Assembly: GCF_000321225.1 (NCBI RefSeq) | Contig: NW_004450266.1 | Span: forward strand, 6,742,062-6,806,061 | DNA from: Odobenus rosmarus divergens | Lineage: Eukaryota > Chordata > Mammalia > Carnivora > Odobenidae | Direction: 5' to 3' | DNA: 64,000 nt | In this document: in pieces, positions 12,825 through 23,945 of the stretch | Layout of the letters: each line of letters opens with the position of its first letter | Numbering within the stretch: the stretch's first letter is position 1 | Made by a program: the position numbers and the translations under genes | Notes under the pieces: generated by a model | The model's database searches: none | The model's input: only the letters and a program-made list of their open reading frames with translations | What the model was told of the DNA's origin: nothing

Positions 12825-13012
12825 GTGGGGGTTAGTGTGGGCTTTCAAATCAGACCCACATAGGTTCAAATTCCAACTCTCCCATTTATTTGCTGGCTGT
12901 GTGACTTCCTACATACCGCCTAATGTGTTGAATCCCATTTTCCTGATAATTAGTGGAAATAATGAAATCTAATCCACAATGACATAATACTGTTGTAAGG
13001 ATGAAATAAGAA
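12825..13012 (+). mobile_element. MIR ending at the 82-bp minisatellite
   Basis: CACATAGGTTCAAATTCCAA, GCTGGCTGTGTGACTTCCTA and TGTTGTAAGGATGAAATAAG. It runs straight into the tandem repeat. Confidence 0.65.
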
Positions 13013-13017
13013 TACAT

Positions 13018-13520
13018 GAGAGATGTACTCAGCATGGCGACAGGCACCTGGGGGTGGGCCCGGACTGGCTGGACGGGGCTTTGGTGTGATGCCAACTGTG
13101 AGAGATGTACTNNNNNNNNNNNNNNNNNNNNNNNNNNNNNNNNNNNNNNNNNNNNNNNNNNNNNNNNNNNNNNNNNNNNNNNNNNNNNNNNNNNNNNNNN
13201 NNNNNNNNNNNNNNNNNNNNNNNNNNNNNNNNNNNNNNNNNNNNNNNNNNNNNNNNNNNNNNNNNNNNNNNNNNNNNNNNNNNNNNNNNNNNNNNNNNNN
13301 NNNNNNNNNNNNNNNNNNNNNNNNNNNNNNNNNNNNNNNNNNNNNNNNNNNNNNNNNNNNNNNNNNNNNNNNNNNNNNNNNNNNNNNNNNNNNNNNNNNN
13401 NNNNNNNNNNNNNNNNNNNNNNNNNNGTGATGCCAACTGTGAGAGATGTACTCAGCATGGCGACAGGCACCTGGGGGTGGGCACGGACTGGCTGGACGGG
13501 GCTTTGGTGTGATGCCAACT
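13018..13520 (+). repeat. 82-bp minisatellite with an assembly gap
   Basis: A unit beginning GAGAGATGTACTCAGCATGG starts at 13018, 13100 and 13441. The first spacing is 82 bp and the last copy ends at 13520. The unit contains ACAGGCACCTGGGGGTGGGC and GACTGGCTGGACGGGGCTTT. Its start resembles the MIR 3' end. The distance across the gap (13100 to 13441, 341 bp) is not a multiple of 82, so the gap size is only an estimate. Confidence 0.92.
13112..13426. other. Assembly gap (315 N)
   Basis: A run of N inside the 82-bp tandem repeat. Protein-like frames crossing it have no support. Confidence 0.99.
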
Positions 13521-13660
13521 GGATTGAAACCCAGGTCTACCACCTACGAGTTGGAGAGTCTCGGCCTCACTTCCCTCCTCTGCAAAATGGGGCTAAGGGC
13601 TACCTTTACAGATGCAAAGATCCCGGTGCAATGGTGTTATGTGCTTCCCACATTTTTGTA
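13521..13660 (+). mobile_element. MIR fragment after the minisatellite
   Basis: TGAAACCCAGGTCTACCACC, then CTTCCCTCCTCTGCAAAATG and GGGCTAAGGGCTACCTTTAC. Confidence 0.5.
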
Positions 13661-13959
13661 TATGTGACTTGCATGAAGAAGAATGCACCCGGCAGGTGAC
13701 TGGCGACAGAGCCTGCAGCTCAAGACCCGTCTGGGTCACACACCTGCAGCCCCGTGCCACCACGCAGAGAAGCTCACCCTCAAAGTGCTCATTGCCCACA
13801 CCTCTGGCCCCATTTGCCCATATATCTGGCCCCCCTCAGAGGCTGCCTGTAAATCCAGATCACTCCCCTTGCTGTCGGGATGGTGCAGACACTCGCGGAG
13901 GGTACACTTGGCTGTCAGCTGAGGCCGAAATCGGCAGGACAAAGAAACAGCAATCAAAC

Positions 13960-14115
13960 TACTTCCGTGTGCGGCAGGTAATTACAGAATCTGCTAAATT
14001 ACAGTGATTAGGCATCGCCAAGACGAAGTCAAAAGAAGTCTTTGGCAACTTGGGAGGGGGGAAGTTTAATTAAACAGCTCCTTGCAACTGATTTAATCTC
14101 TCCCTTGGAAGAAGT
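13960..14115. promoter_or_regulatory. Unique stretch with homeobox-type sites
   Basis: Not repeat-like. It has TAATTA at 13979-13984, GTGATTAGG near 14003 and TTTAATTAAA at 14065-14074 within 100 bp. It could be a conserved enhancer. This is inference from composition only. Confidence 0.3.
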
Positions 14116-14296
14116 GGCAGGTTCAGAAGAGACCAGAGGTAGAGAAGGCCAGGGAAGGGGACCTAGGAAAATCCTCCCACAAAAGGACTGCCTAGGTCTT
14201 TAAATGGTTCTTGGGGAGTAAGTGATGAAATGGGAGATGGTGGCCTTTATCATGGAAATGTTAAGACTTAGGTTGAGGATCAGGGCCCCTTGCGGG

Positions 14297-14298
<2 letters not shown>

Positions 14299-14327
<29 letters not shown>

Positions 14328-14328
14328 G
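14299..14328 (+). repeat. Run of 30 G
   Basis: Thirty consecutive G after TTGCGGGTT. Such runs are hard to sequence, so the true length is uncertain. Confidence 0.95.
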
Positions 14329-15174
14329 CTCCTGTATAATAGTTGAGAATATCCTGCTGGGGCTGGGGCTGATCTGCATAAATTCAGCCAAGCCAACCTT
14401 CAGGTGGTTGTAGGTTTTCTCTTGAAGGAGTTATTTTGCTGTGTCAAAAGTTCACCACCCCCACATTCTGTCATTTTAGTGCAAAATGTGCCTTTTTTAG
14501 CCACCGAACATTGAAAACAAGGGGTGCTCAGCTGGGAGCCCATTTTACCAGCACAGGTTTCTTTGAAGATTAATTAAATTTAGATTCTGGACAGAGCAGA
14601 AGCCATGGCAGTGGTGAGGTGGGTTGGGGTGGGTGGCAGAAGGACTGAACAACTTAAGACTGGGGCAGCTCTGTGCCTCTGTCCAGGACCCATTTTAATT
14701 TTCCCAGGAGAGCTTTACAGAGAGGGATGGGCTTTTACAGACCAGAGAAGTGCCGGCTGAGCTGGTGCTCCCCAGGGAGAAATAGTTCTAGAAGTAAGAA
14801 GTAAGCTTGTGACCGTGGACGGCTTATATGATATTTCTAGGATTTTCTATATTGGTGCAATGGGCACTCTTGTTCTGGGTACCATACACGGTTACAACAT
14901 GATAGAATAATATTGAGATTATGGGATGTGATTGATGTAGAGAGAGAAGCAAATAGATCAATCTTCCCAAAGCTCTGATTCTGCCATTGTCTGTCTCAGA
15001 AACTTCCTGTGGTTCCCCATTGCCCACTGAATACAGCCCCATTTTCCCCTAATGATGGAGTTAGTTGTAGTACTTAGTAAGAACAATAGATTTGGAGTTA
15101 GTCTTTGCACACACACGTCTCTCTGCTTGAAACACCTTTTCTTCCTTCTTCACGGGGCTAGGTGTTACTTGTGC

Positions 15175-15345
15175 ATTAGCTGTGTGTGATCTTGACAATA
15201 ACCTAACCTCTCTCAGCCTCAGTTTGCTCATCTATAGAATAAGAAAAATGCAAAACCTCAGTGCCAGGATACTTGGGAAGATGAAATTCACCCACCTGGG
15301 TGAAGTTACCCGGACCACAGTAGGTTCTCAGTGAATGCTTGTTGA
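15175..15345 (+). mobile_element. MIR
   Basis: AACCTCTCTCAGCCTCAGTT, TGCTCATCTATAGAATAAG and CACAGTAGGTTCTCAGTGAA. Confidence 0.62.
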
Positions 15346-16252
15346 AGGCGACAGAGGTCATACTCTACAGATTGCCAGAAAAGGGACAGGAACCTGATTC
15401 AAAAAATCTTATTTGTAAACCTGAAGAACATCTCAGATATTTAAAAAAGTGAACAATGTGGATAAGAGCCCTTTCTTCTGACTGTGGCAATGATTAAAAC
15501 CAGGCCTTTAGCAAAGAAAAATTCGACACACTCTAACCCTTCAGAGGCAGGAAGCTATCGTTAAAAGGTCATCTTTTCGACTCAGACTTCATACGGTCCG
15601 GGGGAAGGGTTCCAAATGGTTATGCTTTCATTTTGCAGTGTTGCCAAGAGGATTTGAGAATCCACAGGGCCTCATCTGTTGTTCCTTAAGCAAACATCTA
15701 ATGTAATTTGAAATTTCACTTCATCATTTTGATGGTCGCCAGCAACTCTTCCCCCTGCCTGTTAACCCTCCCTTTCAGGGATGTTAGGGCACTTTTTGAG
15801 CAGCCAAAAAGTGTCAGGGCTACTTGGATTCTCTCTGCCCACCAGTCATGAAGAAAATTACAAAACAGATTGTGGAGAAGTGCCCTGCTCACGATTTCCC
15901 CATGTGGCTCGTGAGGTTTTTCCTTCCCTTCCCTCTCTATCTCTCTCTCTTTCCAGAAGCCAGGGTTTTTTCAAGGCACGCTGGGAATTCTCTGAGTCCT
16001 CACAGAAGCCCCAATACATATTAAAAAGAAAGAAGCTCCCCAGTCCTGAAATGGGGCATGGTGAGAACGGAGTCAGCTGGGGCCAGGGGCCTGTCTGACT
16101 CCAAGACTCACAGCCTAAAGCACTGGTTTTCCCGTTGTGAAATATAAAAGATGGGCAGTAGAAAAAAGACTGTGGATATTACATTTGCATCAAAGCATCT
16201 AAGAAATACATCAGTAAATATTTACAGGTCACTGATCTCCTGAGGAGGGAAG

Positions 16253-16275
16253 AAACAAACAAACAAACAAACAAA
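16253..16275 (+). repeat. (AAAC)n microsatellite
   Basis: About five AAAC units, followed by a short A run. Confidence 0.9.
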
Positions 16276-16289
16276 AAGCCATGTATCAG

Positions 16290-16425
16290 CACCCACTGAT
16301 TTTTGGCAAACTCATTTAATCCTGTACATCCAGGGAAGCAGGTGTTACTGTTCCCATTCTAGAGTATCCAGATAAGTGACTGGCCCAGGGTCACTAGGCC
16401 GCTAAACTGTAAAGCCACTGTGTGG
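16290..16425 (-). mobile_element. MIR
   Basis: GTTACTGTTCCCATTCTAGA and GTGACTGGCCCAGGGTCACT. Confidence 0.55.
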
Positions 16426-16429
16426 AATG

Positions 16430-16675
16430 GTAACAGGCATATGGGTTCTGTAATCAGATTAGGATTCTAGCCTCAGCTGCATGTGAACTTCACTCCTTCC
16501 TAGCAGTGTGACCTTCGGGAGCTTCACAGAAACTCTGTGCTTTAGTTACTTTGTGTACAAAGGGCAATGATAATAGTAAGACCTCCCTCTTCGGGTTACG
16601 GAAAATTTAGTAGAAGAATTCTTGTAAAGCATTTAATAGGCTGCCTGACACATAGAAAGTACTCAACCAAAGTTA
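16430..16675 (+). mobile_element. MIR, nearly full length
   Basis: GGTAACAGGCATATGGGTTC, CTAGCAGTGTGACCTTCGGG and CTGCCTGACACATAGAAAGT. It follows an inverted MIR. Confidence 0.75.
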
Positions 16676-16874
16676 GCCATTTGTTGTCACAGGCAGCACC
16701 ACCTATAAATTGGAAGCCAGTGTCGAACATGGAATAGGGCTCCTGCCTGCATCTGGGGCTAAAGACTGCCCAGTACCTCCCCTCTGGACCAGGGAGATGT
16801 GCTTTCTCCATTTGTAAGAAACCGATGAACACTTCCCTGGCAGGACAGAGGAGAGAAACCAAGGAGCACATATA

Positions 16875-16940
16875 AAGAACTTCCCACAGTCCCTGGCACC
16901 CAGCTGGGGCTCAGTAAATGGCAGTGATTATTATAATACA
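16875..16940 (+). mobile_element. MIR 3' end
   Basis: CAGTCCCTGGCACCCAGCTG then GGGGCTCAGTAAATGGCAGT. Confidence 0.5.
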
Positions 16941-17364
16941 TGTGAAGGAGTTTGGGAAGTTCAAATGCTGCATAAACTCAACACATAGTTATTAGTCTTA
17001 CTATATCTACACCATGGATCCTCAATTAAGGGATGATTAAAGATTAGCTAAGGTTACAAGGTTGGCTGCTCACATTTTCTTTCTTGGTTTGGTCTTTGGT
17101 GCTGCTTGTAACTTGTATTGAAGCCCCAGGCAAGGCATAAAAATACACTCAAACACCTAACCACGTGAAATGCCAATGAGATTTTGCAACATCTAAACCC
17201 AGATAACATTGCTGCTGATTTGTTAAGTTTCAATCTCGGAAGCATTGGGAGGCCAAGGAAGTTCGCTCTGGGGCAGCAGTGGGTGGGGGTAGCGTGGAGG
17301 GCAGGCAGACCCCCGGGTCCCCAGTGCCGCGTGTGAGCGGAGGGTCTCACTCAGCCCACCCCGA

Positions 17365-17455
17365 CCTCAGTTTCTGTAGAATGAGGCTAAGAATATTTGC
17401 CCCTGGAAAAGAGATGACATGTGGCTCCTGGCAGGAGCTCAATAAATATGAACTC
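17365..17455 (+). mobile_element. MIR 3' half
   Basis: GACCTCAGTTTCTGTAGAAT and GCAGGAGCTCAATAAATATG. Confidence 0.5.
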
Positions 17456-17459
17456 CCCC

Positions 17460-19075
17460 TTTCCCTTCTCTGCTTCGCCAAGAGTTCCTGGCTCGAGACC
17501 TCCCATTTGGCTATTCCTGTTGACCAAGTGCAGACACAAATTCAAAACACCTTCTTGGGGGAAAGGAAGAGGGGACGAGCCTGGCTCACTGGTCTCCTAG
17601 TGTAAAGATGCACTGAGAATTAGACTTTACTTTTGTCTGTGTGAATTACTCTGGGGAATTTAAAGAATACCCATCACTTAGGCAAGCACTCAGGGCAGTA
17701 TGGTTTCCAGAAAGGGCAGCCCTAAGTATGGTAAAAAGGGTGGCTCCTCAGACAAGTTCATCAGGTGCAAATAAAGGCCAAGAAAGGGGGCAAAGGAGAT
17801 GCTGCCAAGGAGAGTCTGCAAAAAGGCAAATCAGGGCTATAGTCATGACACAGCGACTTTGATCCGGGCTTCGTTCATTCACATACTCATTTATTCATCT
17901 CTCACAAACCTAAAGGATCTTAGAAACTTGGAGTCTGGCATGCTTATTTAGAAAAGGGGAAACACAGCTCTAACACAAAGACACCAACAAAATCCACAGA
18001 AAGACGTTGATTATTATCCCTCCTTGTTTTGCTGTGTGATGAGTGGAGGGTTCCCAGAAGAATGAGACACCTGGGATCTGTCCCAGACTCTGCTTTGGGG
18101 AAATCTTGGCCCTTCTCCAGGCCTCAGTTTCTATATCTTTTAGGGGTTAGACTATAGGATTTAGAAGGTCCCTTTCAATGCTGAAGTCAATGGAATCCAT
18201 GCTGAAGTGCTGTTAAGAGTGCTTATGCATATCACACAGAGGCTTTCTCTCTTCCCAGAGTGAATTTGAAACAATCGCTTCACATCAGGTCAAATTTCAC
18301 ATGCTTGGGGGAGTCAGCCATTACCTAGAGCGAGCTCACCTGATCTGCTTTTATATGAGTTCATAAAGTAGGCGGTGGAAGATGTGTTAATAGTTTTCAT
18401 GAGGTGCTATAGCCCAAGATCTGGAGATGATATGAATTATGCCTTGTGTTAAAGCCTTCTTTATCGTCCTGGGAGGAAGAAACTAGACATATTATATGTG
18501 TTTTTTTGGAGCAGAGGAACTTTTGTTTACTACTCAGGAGGGCGTTGTGTTTTGTGGCCAACACTTATTTTAGTTCTGTTTCATTATTGCTGTGCACTTT
18601 GCGAGTTAAGTAGTGTGCAACTTTTAAGAGTTTCTTGAATACTTGAAAAAAAGCAAGGGAGCTAAGCACTATTAATTTCCAGGCACATTTTGCTCCTATC
18701 ACAATTCTATGTGATAGGTTATTGTACTGTGCCCATTTTACAGGGAAAGTAAAGGACAAATAAGTCTGTTTAACCATAGGGTTCTCATAATTTGTTCAAT
18801 TTCATGTGTGCATGTGTACAAACAAACCAGAAAAATACTTCTAAGGGTTGAAAACAACAAGATGGAATTGGGTAAAGGCAACTATCTGGGACCACGGTAT
18901 AAGGAACTATCCTATACACACATCTGAAGGTTCAAAGGCATTGCTACTTTCAAGCATCGTGTTATAATGCCGATTGTAAAGATGATCCCAAGGCATGCAG
19001 AAAAGTCTAGGATGGGAGCCCTCCATCTAACACAGATTCCCAAGAAATACATACTCTGTTTAAAGAAAACTGTTA
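17460..19075. other. No gene seen
   Basis: Mostly unique, with one MIR (18055-18200) and a faint MIR near 18660-18760. Confidence 0.45.
18055..18200 (+). mobile_element. MIR
   Basis: CACCTGGGATCTGTCCCAGA and TCTCCAGGCCTCAGTTTCTA. Confidence 0.5.
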
Positions 19076-19079
19076 ATAT

Positions 19080-19270
19080 ATTTTGAAAGTCCTAGGCTGG
19101 AAGTCAGAAGAGCTGGGTTCTAGTCTTGGGTCTTACAATAATTCAACAAAGGCAGCTACAGGAGGTCACCCAGGATCACTGAGCATTTCTTCTTGAGCAT
19201 TATTTCTTAAAATAATGGGTTTCACCATGAGATCTCTAAGGCCCCTTTGAGTTAAAGCTCTGCGATTCCA
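19080..19270 (+). mobile_element. MIR-like fragment
   Basis: GGAAGTCAGAAGAGCTGGGT opens like a MIR, and the rest is decayed. Confidence 0.42.
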
Positions 19271-19494
19271 TCTGTAAAATTCACTTAACGTAAGAGCTCA
19301 TTCCCCAGTGAGGGATAAATGAGGTGTTACTGGGTTGCCTTGTAAGTTTCATGCACACGTTTCATCTCCTTCAACTAGAAGGTGGGTTCTCAGAGGGCTG
19401 GACTATGTCTTGTGTCTGGCACCCAGCACATGTCAATAACTGTTGACTTGACTGTAAGTGCAGAAGAAGGAATGGATCCCATCATTCCTGGTAC

Positions 19495-19800
19495 AATGTT
19501 AAATGACATGGACTTAGGAATTAGAAAGATCTGGGGGCGCCTGTGTGGCTCAGTCGGTTGAGTGTCTGACTCTTGATTTCGGCTCAAGTTACGATCTCAG
19601 GGTAGTGGGATTGAGCCCCTCGTGGAGCCCCATGATGGGGCAGGGAGTCTGCTTCTCTCCCTCTCCCTCTGGCCCTGCTCTCTCTCTCAAATAAATAAAT
19701 CAATCCTTTAAAAAAAATCTGAATTTTAATATAGCTTCACTCTGAGCCTCATTTTCCAAGTTTATAAAATGGGAGCAATAATACCACCTGAGCAGGGTCA
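19495..19800 (+). mobile_element. MIR split by a Can-SINE
   Basis: ATGGACTTAGGAATTAGAAA is before the Can-SINE (19533-19717). TAGCTTCACTCTGAGCCTCA and AAGTTTATAAAATGGGAGCA continue the same MIR after it. Confidence 0.6.
19533..19717 (+). mobile_element. Can-SINE (older type)
   Basis: The head CGCCTGTGTGGCTCAGTCGG is followed by the GACTCTTGATTTCGGCTCAA subtype body and a CAAATAAATAAATC tail. The target-site duplication is poor (about ATCTG). It lies inside a plus-strand MIR that resumes after it. Confidence 0.9.
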
Positions 19801-20029
19801 TTTTCAGTTAATTATTATTACAAAGTTAAGTGCTTTTATTGAAAGGAAGGCAAAAGAGAGAATATGTAAAGCTTTAAAGGGGGCAATTAGCTCCTTAATT
19901 AATCTTTATTAGGCCAGTGGCAGCTGTGTGCATGTACCTGCCTTCACCCAACAAGTGTTTTTGAGGAGTTGTAAGTGCAGAGTATGACGATGCTAATCAC
20001 TGGAAAGAGACCATCAGAAAGAATACTTG

Positions 20030-20185
20030 CCAAGTACCTAAATATACTAATGTGCCCAGCACTTTCCTGCGCTAGCTATGAGAGGTAGGAATTGCTCTTC
20101 CCATAGTGAAGATAGGAAAGCAATGTTCAGAAAGGTTAAATAACCCACTGAAGGTCAAACAACTGGCAGAAGCTGGTAGATGTCA
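20030..20185 (-). mobile_element. MIR
   Basis: TGTGCCCAGCACTTTCCTGC and CAGAAAGGTTAAATAACCCA. Confidence 0.65.
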
Positions 20186-20445
20186 TAAGATCAGAGGGTT
20201 TAATGAACTACAGTGAAAATCCTCAAAAACTTGAGCATTGCAACGATCAATGTGCTATTGACAACCACAAAATAGAATGAGAAGGTGGGTGGGGAAGGAG
20301 AAGAGGCCACCTTAACTCATTATAGCACACAGGTCAAAGTCAAGGTGGGGTTCATTTAGAAGAAGGATAGTGATGAAAAACTACTATATATTTTCATTCA
20401 AATGCAAAAAAGAGATTAAGGAACTTAATTAGAAAATGACATGTA

Positions 20446-20645
20446 GGGGCACCTGGGTGGCTCAGTCATTAAAGCGTCTGCCTTCGGCTCAGGTCATGAT
20501 CTCAGGGTCCTGGGATTGAGCCCCGCATCGGGCTCCCTGCTCCGCGGGAAGCCTGCTTCTCCCTCTCCTGCTCCCCCTGCTTGTGTTCCCTCTCTCGCTG
20601 TGTCTCTCTCTGTCAAATAAATAAATCAAATCTTTTTTTTAAAAA
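20446..20645 (+). mobile_element. Can-SINE
   Basis: Complete element from the head CACCTGGGTGGCTCAGTCAT to an AAATAAATAAATCAAATC tail. The perfect target-site duplication AGAAAATGACATGTA is at 20431-20445 and 20646-20660. Confidence 0.95.
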
Positions 20646-21269
20646 AGAAAATGACATGTAAAGAATCCTTCAAAAATACTTCCCTTCTTAATGAAAACAT
20701 TGAATTATTTCTCATTATTGGAATTTTTAAAATATTGGGTTGTGATGTTACTGTTCTCCTGCTATTAATGGACCCACAGAAGAGCCTCTGGTGCACTGGG
20801 AAGGGTGGTGACCCCAGGCTCAGACAGCTGGGGAAGGAAGAGTGGTTTAAGGGGGCACCGGCTCCCCTAGCACAAAGGGATCTGGGTATGTTCAGGCCAT
20901 GGTTTCCAGTTTGCAGAATCTAGAGGTTAGGAGGGATTGAACTATAAATACCTGCTCCTCTCCATTTCCAGTGCTAGCCAGTATTGACTGAAGTGTTTTT
21001 GTTTTTGTTTTTTCCTGAATACAAGTCCTGTGAGAAGTTCCTAAGAGGGTCCTATGGTCAAAAGGTTTGGTAAATCCTCCATATTATCTCCTCTCTTTAG
21101 AGAAACACAGTGCATATAATCAAATTAATGCCTCTGAGGGCTCCCGCAGAAAGACATCTCTGTAACCTTGACATTTCCCATTTTTTTAGTCTGGGGAACC
21201 CCTCTTTCAAGTAGCACCTATTATCATCCTACAGAGCTAGTCCTCTTCGGGATACTTTCAAAGATCATC

Positions 21270-21815
21270 CTCTCTGGGTTATTTCAACCACCCCCAGGCT
21301 CACTTCTCAACAATCCATCATCCCCTGATTATCAAGTGATCTTTCTAGTAGGAAATCTGGCCATGTTTTACCCTTCATCGAAAACCTTCCAGGAGGGGAA
21401 GAATGAAGGGGAGTAAATCGGAGGGGGAGATGAACCATTAGAGAAGATGGACTCTAAAAAACAAACTGAGGGTTCTAGAGGGGAGGGGGGTGGGGGGATG
21501 GGTTAGCCTGGTGATGGATATTAAAGAGGGCATGTTCTGCGTGGAGCACTGGGTGTTATGCACAAACAATGAATCATGGAACACTACATCAAAAACTAAT
21601 GATGTGATGTATGGTGATTAACATAACAATAAAAAAATTTAAAGGAAAAAAAAAAAGAAAACCTTCCATGGCTCCACACTGGCTGTGGAGTCAAGTGTGA
21701 ACTCTTTAGCCTGACATTCAAGATCCACCCTCGTGCAGCTTTAAATGACAATCCTGGGCTACTACTTTTTACCATCCATCTTCTGGCCCCCTTACCATTC
21801 ACCCTAGGTGCCAGT
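21270..21815 (+). mobile_element. L2 copy split by a carnivore L1
   Basis: Left part to 21391 and right part from 21669 (CACACTGGCTGTGGAGTCAA, ACTCTTTAGCCTGACATTCA) join into an L2-like order after the L1 (21392-21656) and one copy of its duplication are removed. Confidence 0.6.
21392..21656 (+). mobile_element. Short 5'-truncated carnivore LINE-1 3' UTR
   Basis: About 265 bp with the G-rich block (21480-21500), the signature GAGCACTGGGTGTTATG, the end pattern ATGTATGGTGATTAACATAA and an A-rich tail. The target-site duplication GAAAACCTTCCA is at 21380-21391 and 21657-21668. It is inserted into an L2 copy. No coding part remains. Confidence 0.88.
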
Positions 21816-21910
21816 CTTCTTTTTTTTTTTAATTTTTTTTAATTTGGAAATAATTTTAGACTCATCGACAAGTTGCAAAAATAGTACAAAAGTTCTTATG
21901 TATCTTCCTC
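21815..21910 (-). mobile_element. Ancient LINE-1 (L1M) fragment
   Basis: AATTTTAGACTCATCGACAA and GTTGCAAAAATAGTACAAAA match the remembered antisense L1M 3' UTR start, after a T-rich stretch at 21819-21843. Confidence 0.5.
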
Positions 21911-22894
21911 TCAGCATCTCCTCATGATCACTCCCAGGCTTTTCCCAATGAAACTCATCATTTCCTATACCTTGGATTACTATGCATGATTATCTGTCTT
22001 TAAGGGTCAAGTGCATGTCTTATTCATCTGTGCATCTCTCCCACAGCATGACACGAAGTATAGATCAGTAAGGCATAAGCTTAGTAGTTCCCAGACTTTT
22101 GCATTTCATGGTAAAATTAAACAGAAAGTCAAAAAACAAAAATAACACAATCTACTCATCATTGCTTCATTGAAAAAGGGGTATTTCAGTAGGAAGGACA
22201 ATGTCCGAATAAGAGATGATCCTTTTGCAAACTCCCTACATCACTCCGATTGTCTTTTTTGGTGCAAGCAGAACCCTTGTGGACAAGTACAATGGACCAT
22301 AATCTGGGAACCTCCAAGTTAGCTACAGAAAGGCATCGCAGAGGGATCCACAGAGGGTCACCCTCGCTTCCTATGACTGTCAGCTCTATGGGGAGGGGCT
22401 GGGGGACTTCCATAATACATGCAGCTCCAACCACGCCTGGAATACAAGTCCTGATAGCATTGTCACACAAGACATTCTCTAGTTTTTATGGCAGGAACAG
22501 CAGTGTTTTGGGCTAATTAAGCACAGAAATCGAATTGAAACCCGAAAGTCCATTTGGAATTCGCAAGTCTCTCTTCTGGCAGTAACACCTTTCCCCAGGC
22601 TAGGTGGTAAACACATTTCTGAGCACATTCGTCTCTCATCCTGGCGCTGGATTCCACATGGCTGGCAGTGACTTTCTACAAGCTGATAAGGGTAAAGGAA
22701 ATCACACATTTCCATGGCCTCCCGCCGTTTCCTTTCTCCTTCTCTGCCTCGTCAGCTGGAACGGAGATGAATTTTCCTGCAACACTCAGTCTCCAGAGGA
22801 ACATTTCTCTCTCCACGTACGGCTGAGCTTTTCACGGGGTTTAAGAAGACAGAACGATCTTCCTCCCATGCAGAGCTGGCCATGTCAAGACACC

Positions 22895-23150
22895 TCCATG
22901 GCTCGCCACTGCTTAATGGAATTATGCTCAAACTTCCAGCACGGTCTCCTATGCCCTTCCCAAAGTGGTCCCGCGGACCTTTCTGGCTTCTTGCTGGGGA
23001 GGAAGGAGTGTGGTGTTAGCCATTTCATAACGATGTCTTGCTCTTTTGTCCCTTGGTGTCTTTGTTCACGGTGTCCTCTGCACCTGGGAAACCTTTCCCT
23101 GCTCGGTCGGCTTGGAGAACTCACATTTCTCCTGTAGGGATCAGCATACG
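22895..23150 (+). mobile_element. Possible L2 fragment
   Basis: CTCGCCACTGCTTAATGGAA and later GGGAAACCTTTCCCTGCTCG resemble L2 segments in the right order, but the match is weak. Confidence 0.4.
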
Positions 23151-23204
23151 TGCAGGTTCCTGACTGCGGCCTCCTTCACTGCGCCCCTACCCCAACACAG
23201 AGTT

Positions 23205-23360
23205 AATCTCTCTTCCCTCTGTTCCCATGGTATCCTGCGCTATCAGTAAAATGGGTTAATAACTGCCCACCCATTGAGTTGTAAGGTTTAAATGTAAACA
23301 TACATAAAGCATTTAGAACATTCCATCGCACTTAACAAACGTGTCGGTATTATAGTTGCT
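23205..23360 (+). mobile_element. MIR 3' half
   Basis: AGTAAAATGGGTTAATAACT, GTTGTAAGGTTTAAATGTAA and CATAAAGCATTTAGAACATT. Confidence 0.52.
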
Positions 23361-23370
23361 GCTTCTGCTG

Positions 23371-23391
23371 TTGTTGTTGTTGTTGTTGTTG
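23371..23391 (+). repeat. (GTT)n microsatellite
   Basis: About seven GTT units in a TGCTGTTGTTG context. Confidence 0.88.
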
Positions 23392-23559
23392 AAAACAACG
23401 ATTAAAAGACTCTGCTGGTGTATTTTTATGCCCTGCTGGGTTATGAGCTCATGGAGAGCAGAGGCTAGGTTCTTCTAAATCTCTTATCCCCAGCACAGTG
23501 TCAGGCAGAGTAGGGGTGAAATAAATTAACTTTTAAGAAATTAATCTTCTTTTTGACTC

Positions 23560-23945
23560 TCAAGTAAGAATGTTTTTGCTAGAAAATGTATACAGAAGAA
23601 AAGTTCAAAGGGAAAAACCAAAACTCTATCATAGCCAGAGCACCCAATAATAATCACTGTTAATGTGCCCTGGTCTATTTCCTTCTAGTCTTTTCTTATA
23701 CATATGTAAACATGTACTTATCAAATTCGGTTCTTACTGTATATACAGTTTTCTATCTCACTTTGTTTCCATTTAATGTATACAATAAGAGGTTTTTTTC
23801 ATATCTTTAAAATTATTTGAACACATGATTTTAACAGCGATTTAAAAGATCATCAAATGGACAGGATTTAATGTCATTTTACCAACTTTCTATTATTGGA
23901 CATCCAAGTCATTTTTAGTTTTTCTGCTTTTAAATATTTCTTGAG
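23560..23945 (-). mobile_element. Ancient LINE fragment (L1M/HAL1-like)
   Basis: A-rich, then CACTGTTAATGTGCCCTGGT, TTTCCTTCTAGTCTTTTCTT and TATTATTGGACATCCAAGTC. This resembles a widespread antisense LINE pattern. The family is uncertain. Confidence 0.42.

Larger units (their letters stand above)
13720..15170. other. No gene seen
   Basis: Unique sequence apart from the G30 run and the candidate regulatory stretch at 13960-14115. Confidence 0.5.

Noticed and set aside
12886..13699. Long frames of 135 to 227 codons on both strands
   Set aside because: They run through the N gap and the 82-bp repeat, so their length is an artefact.
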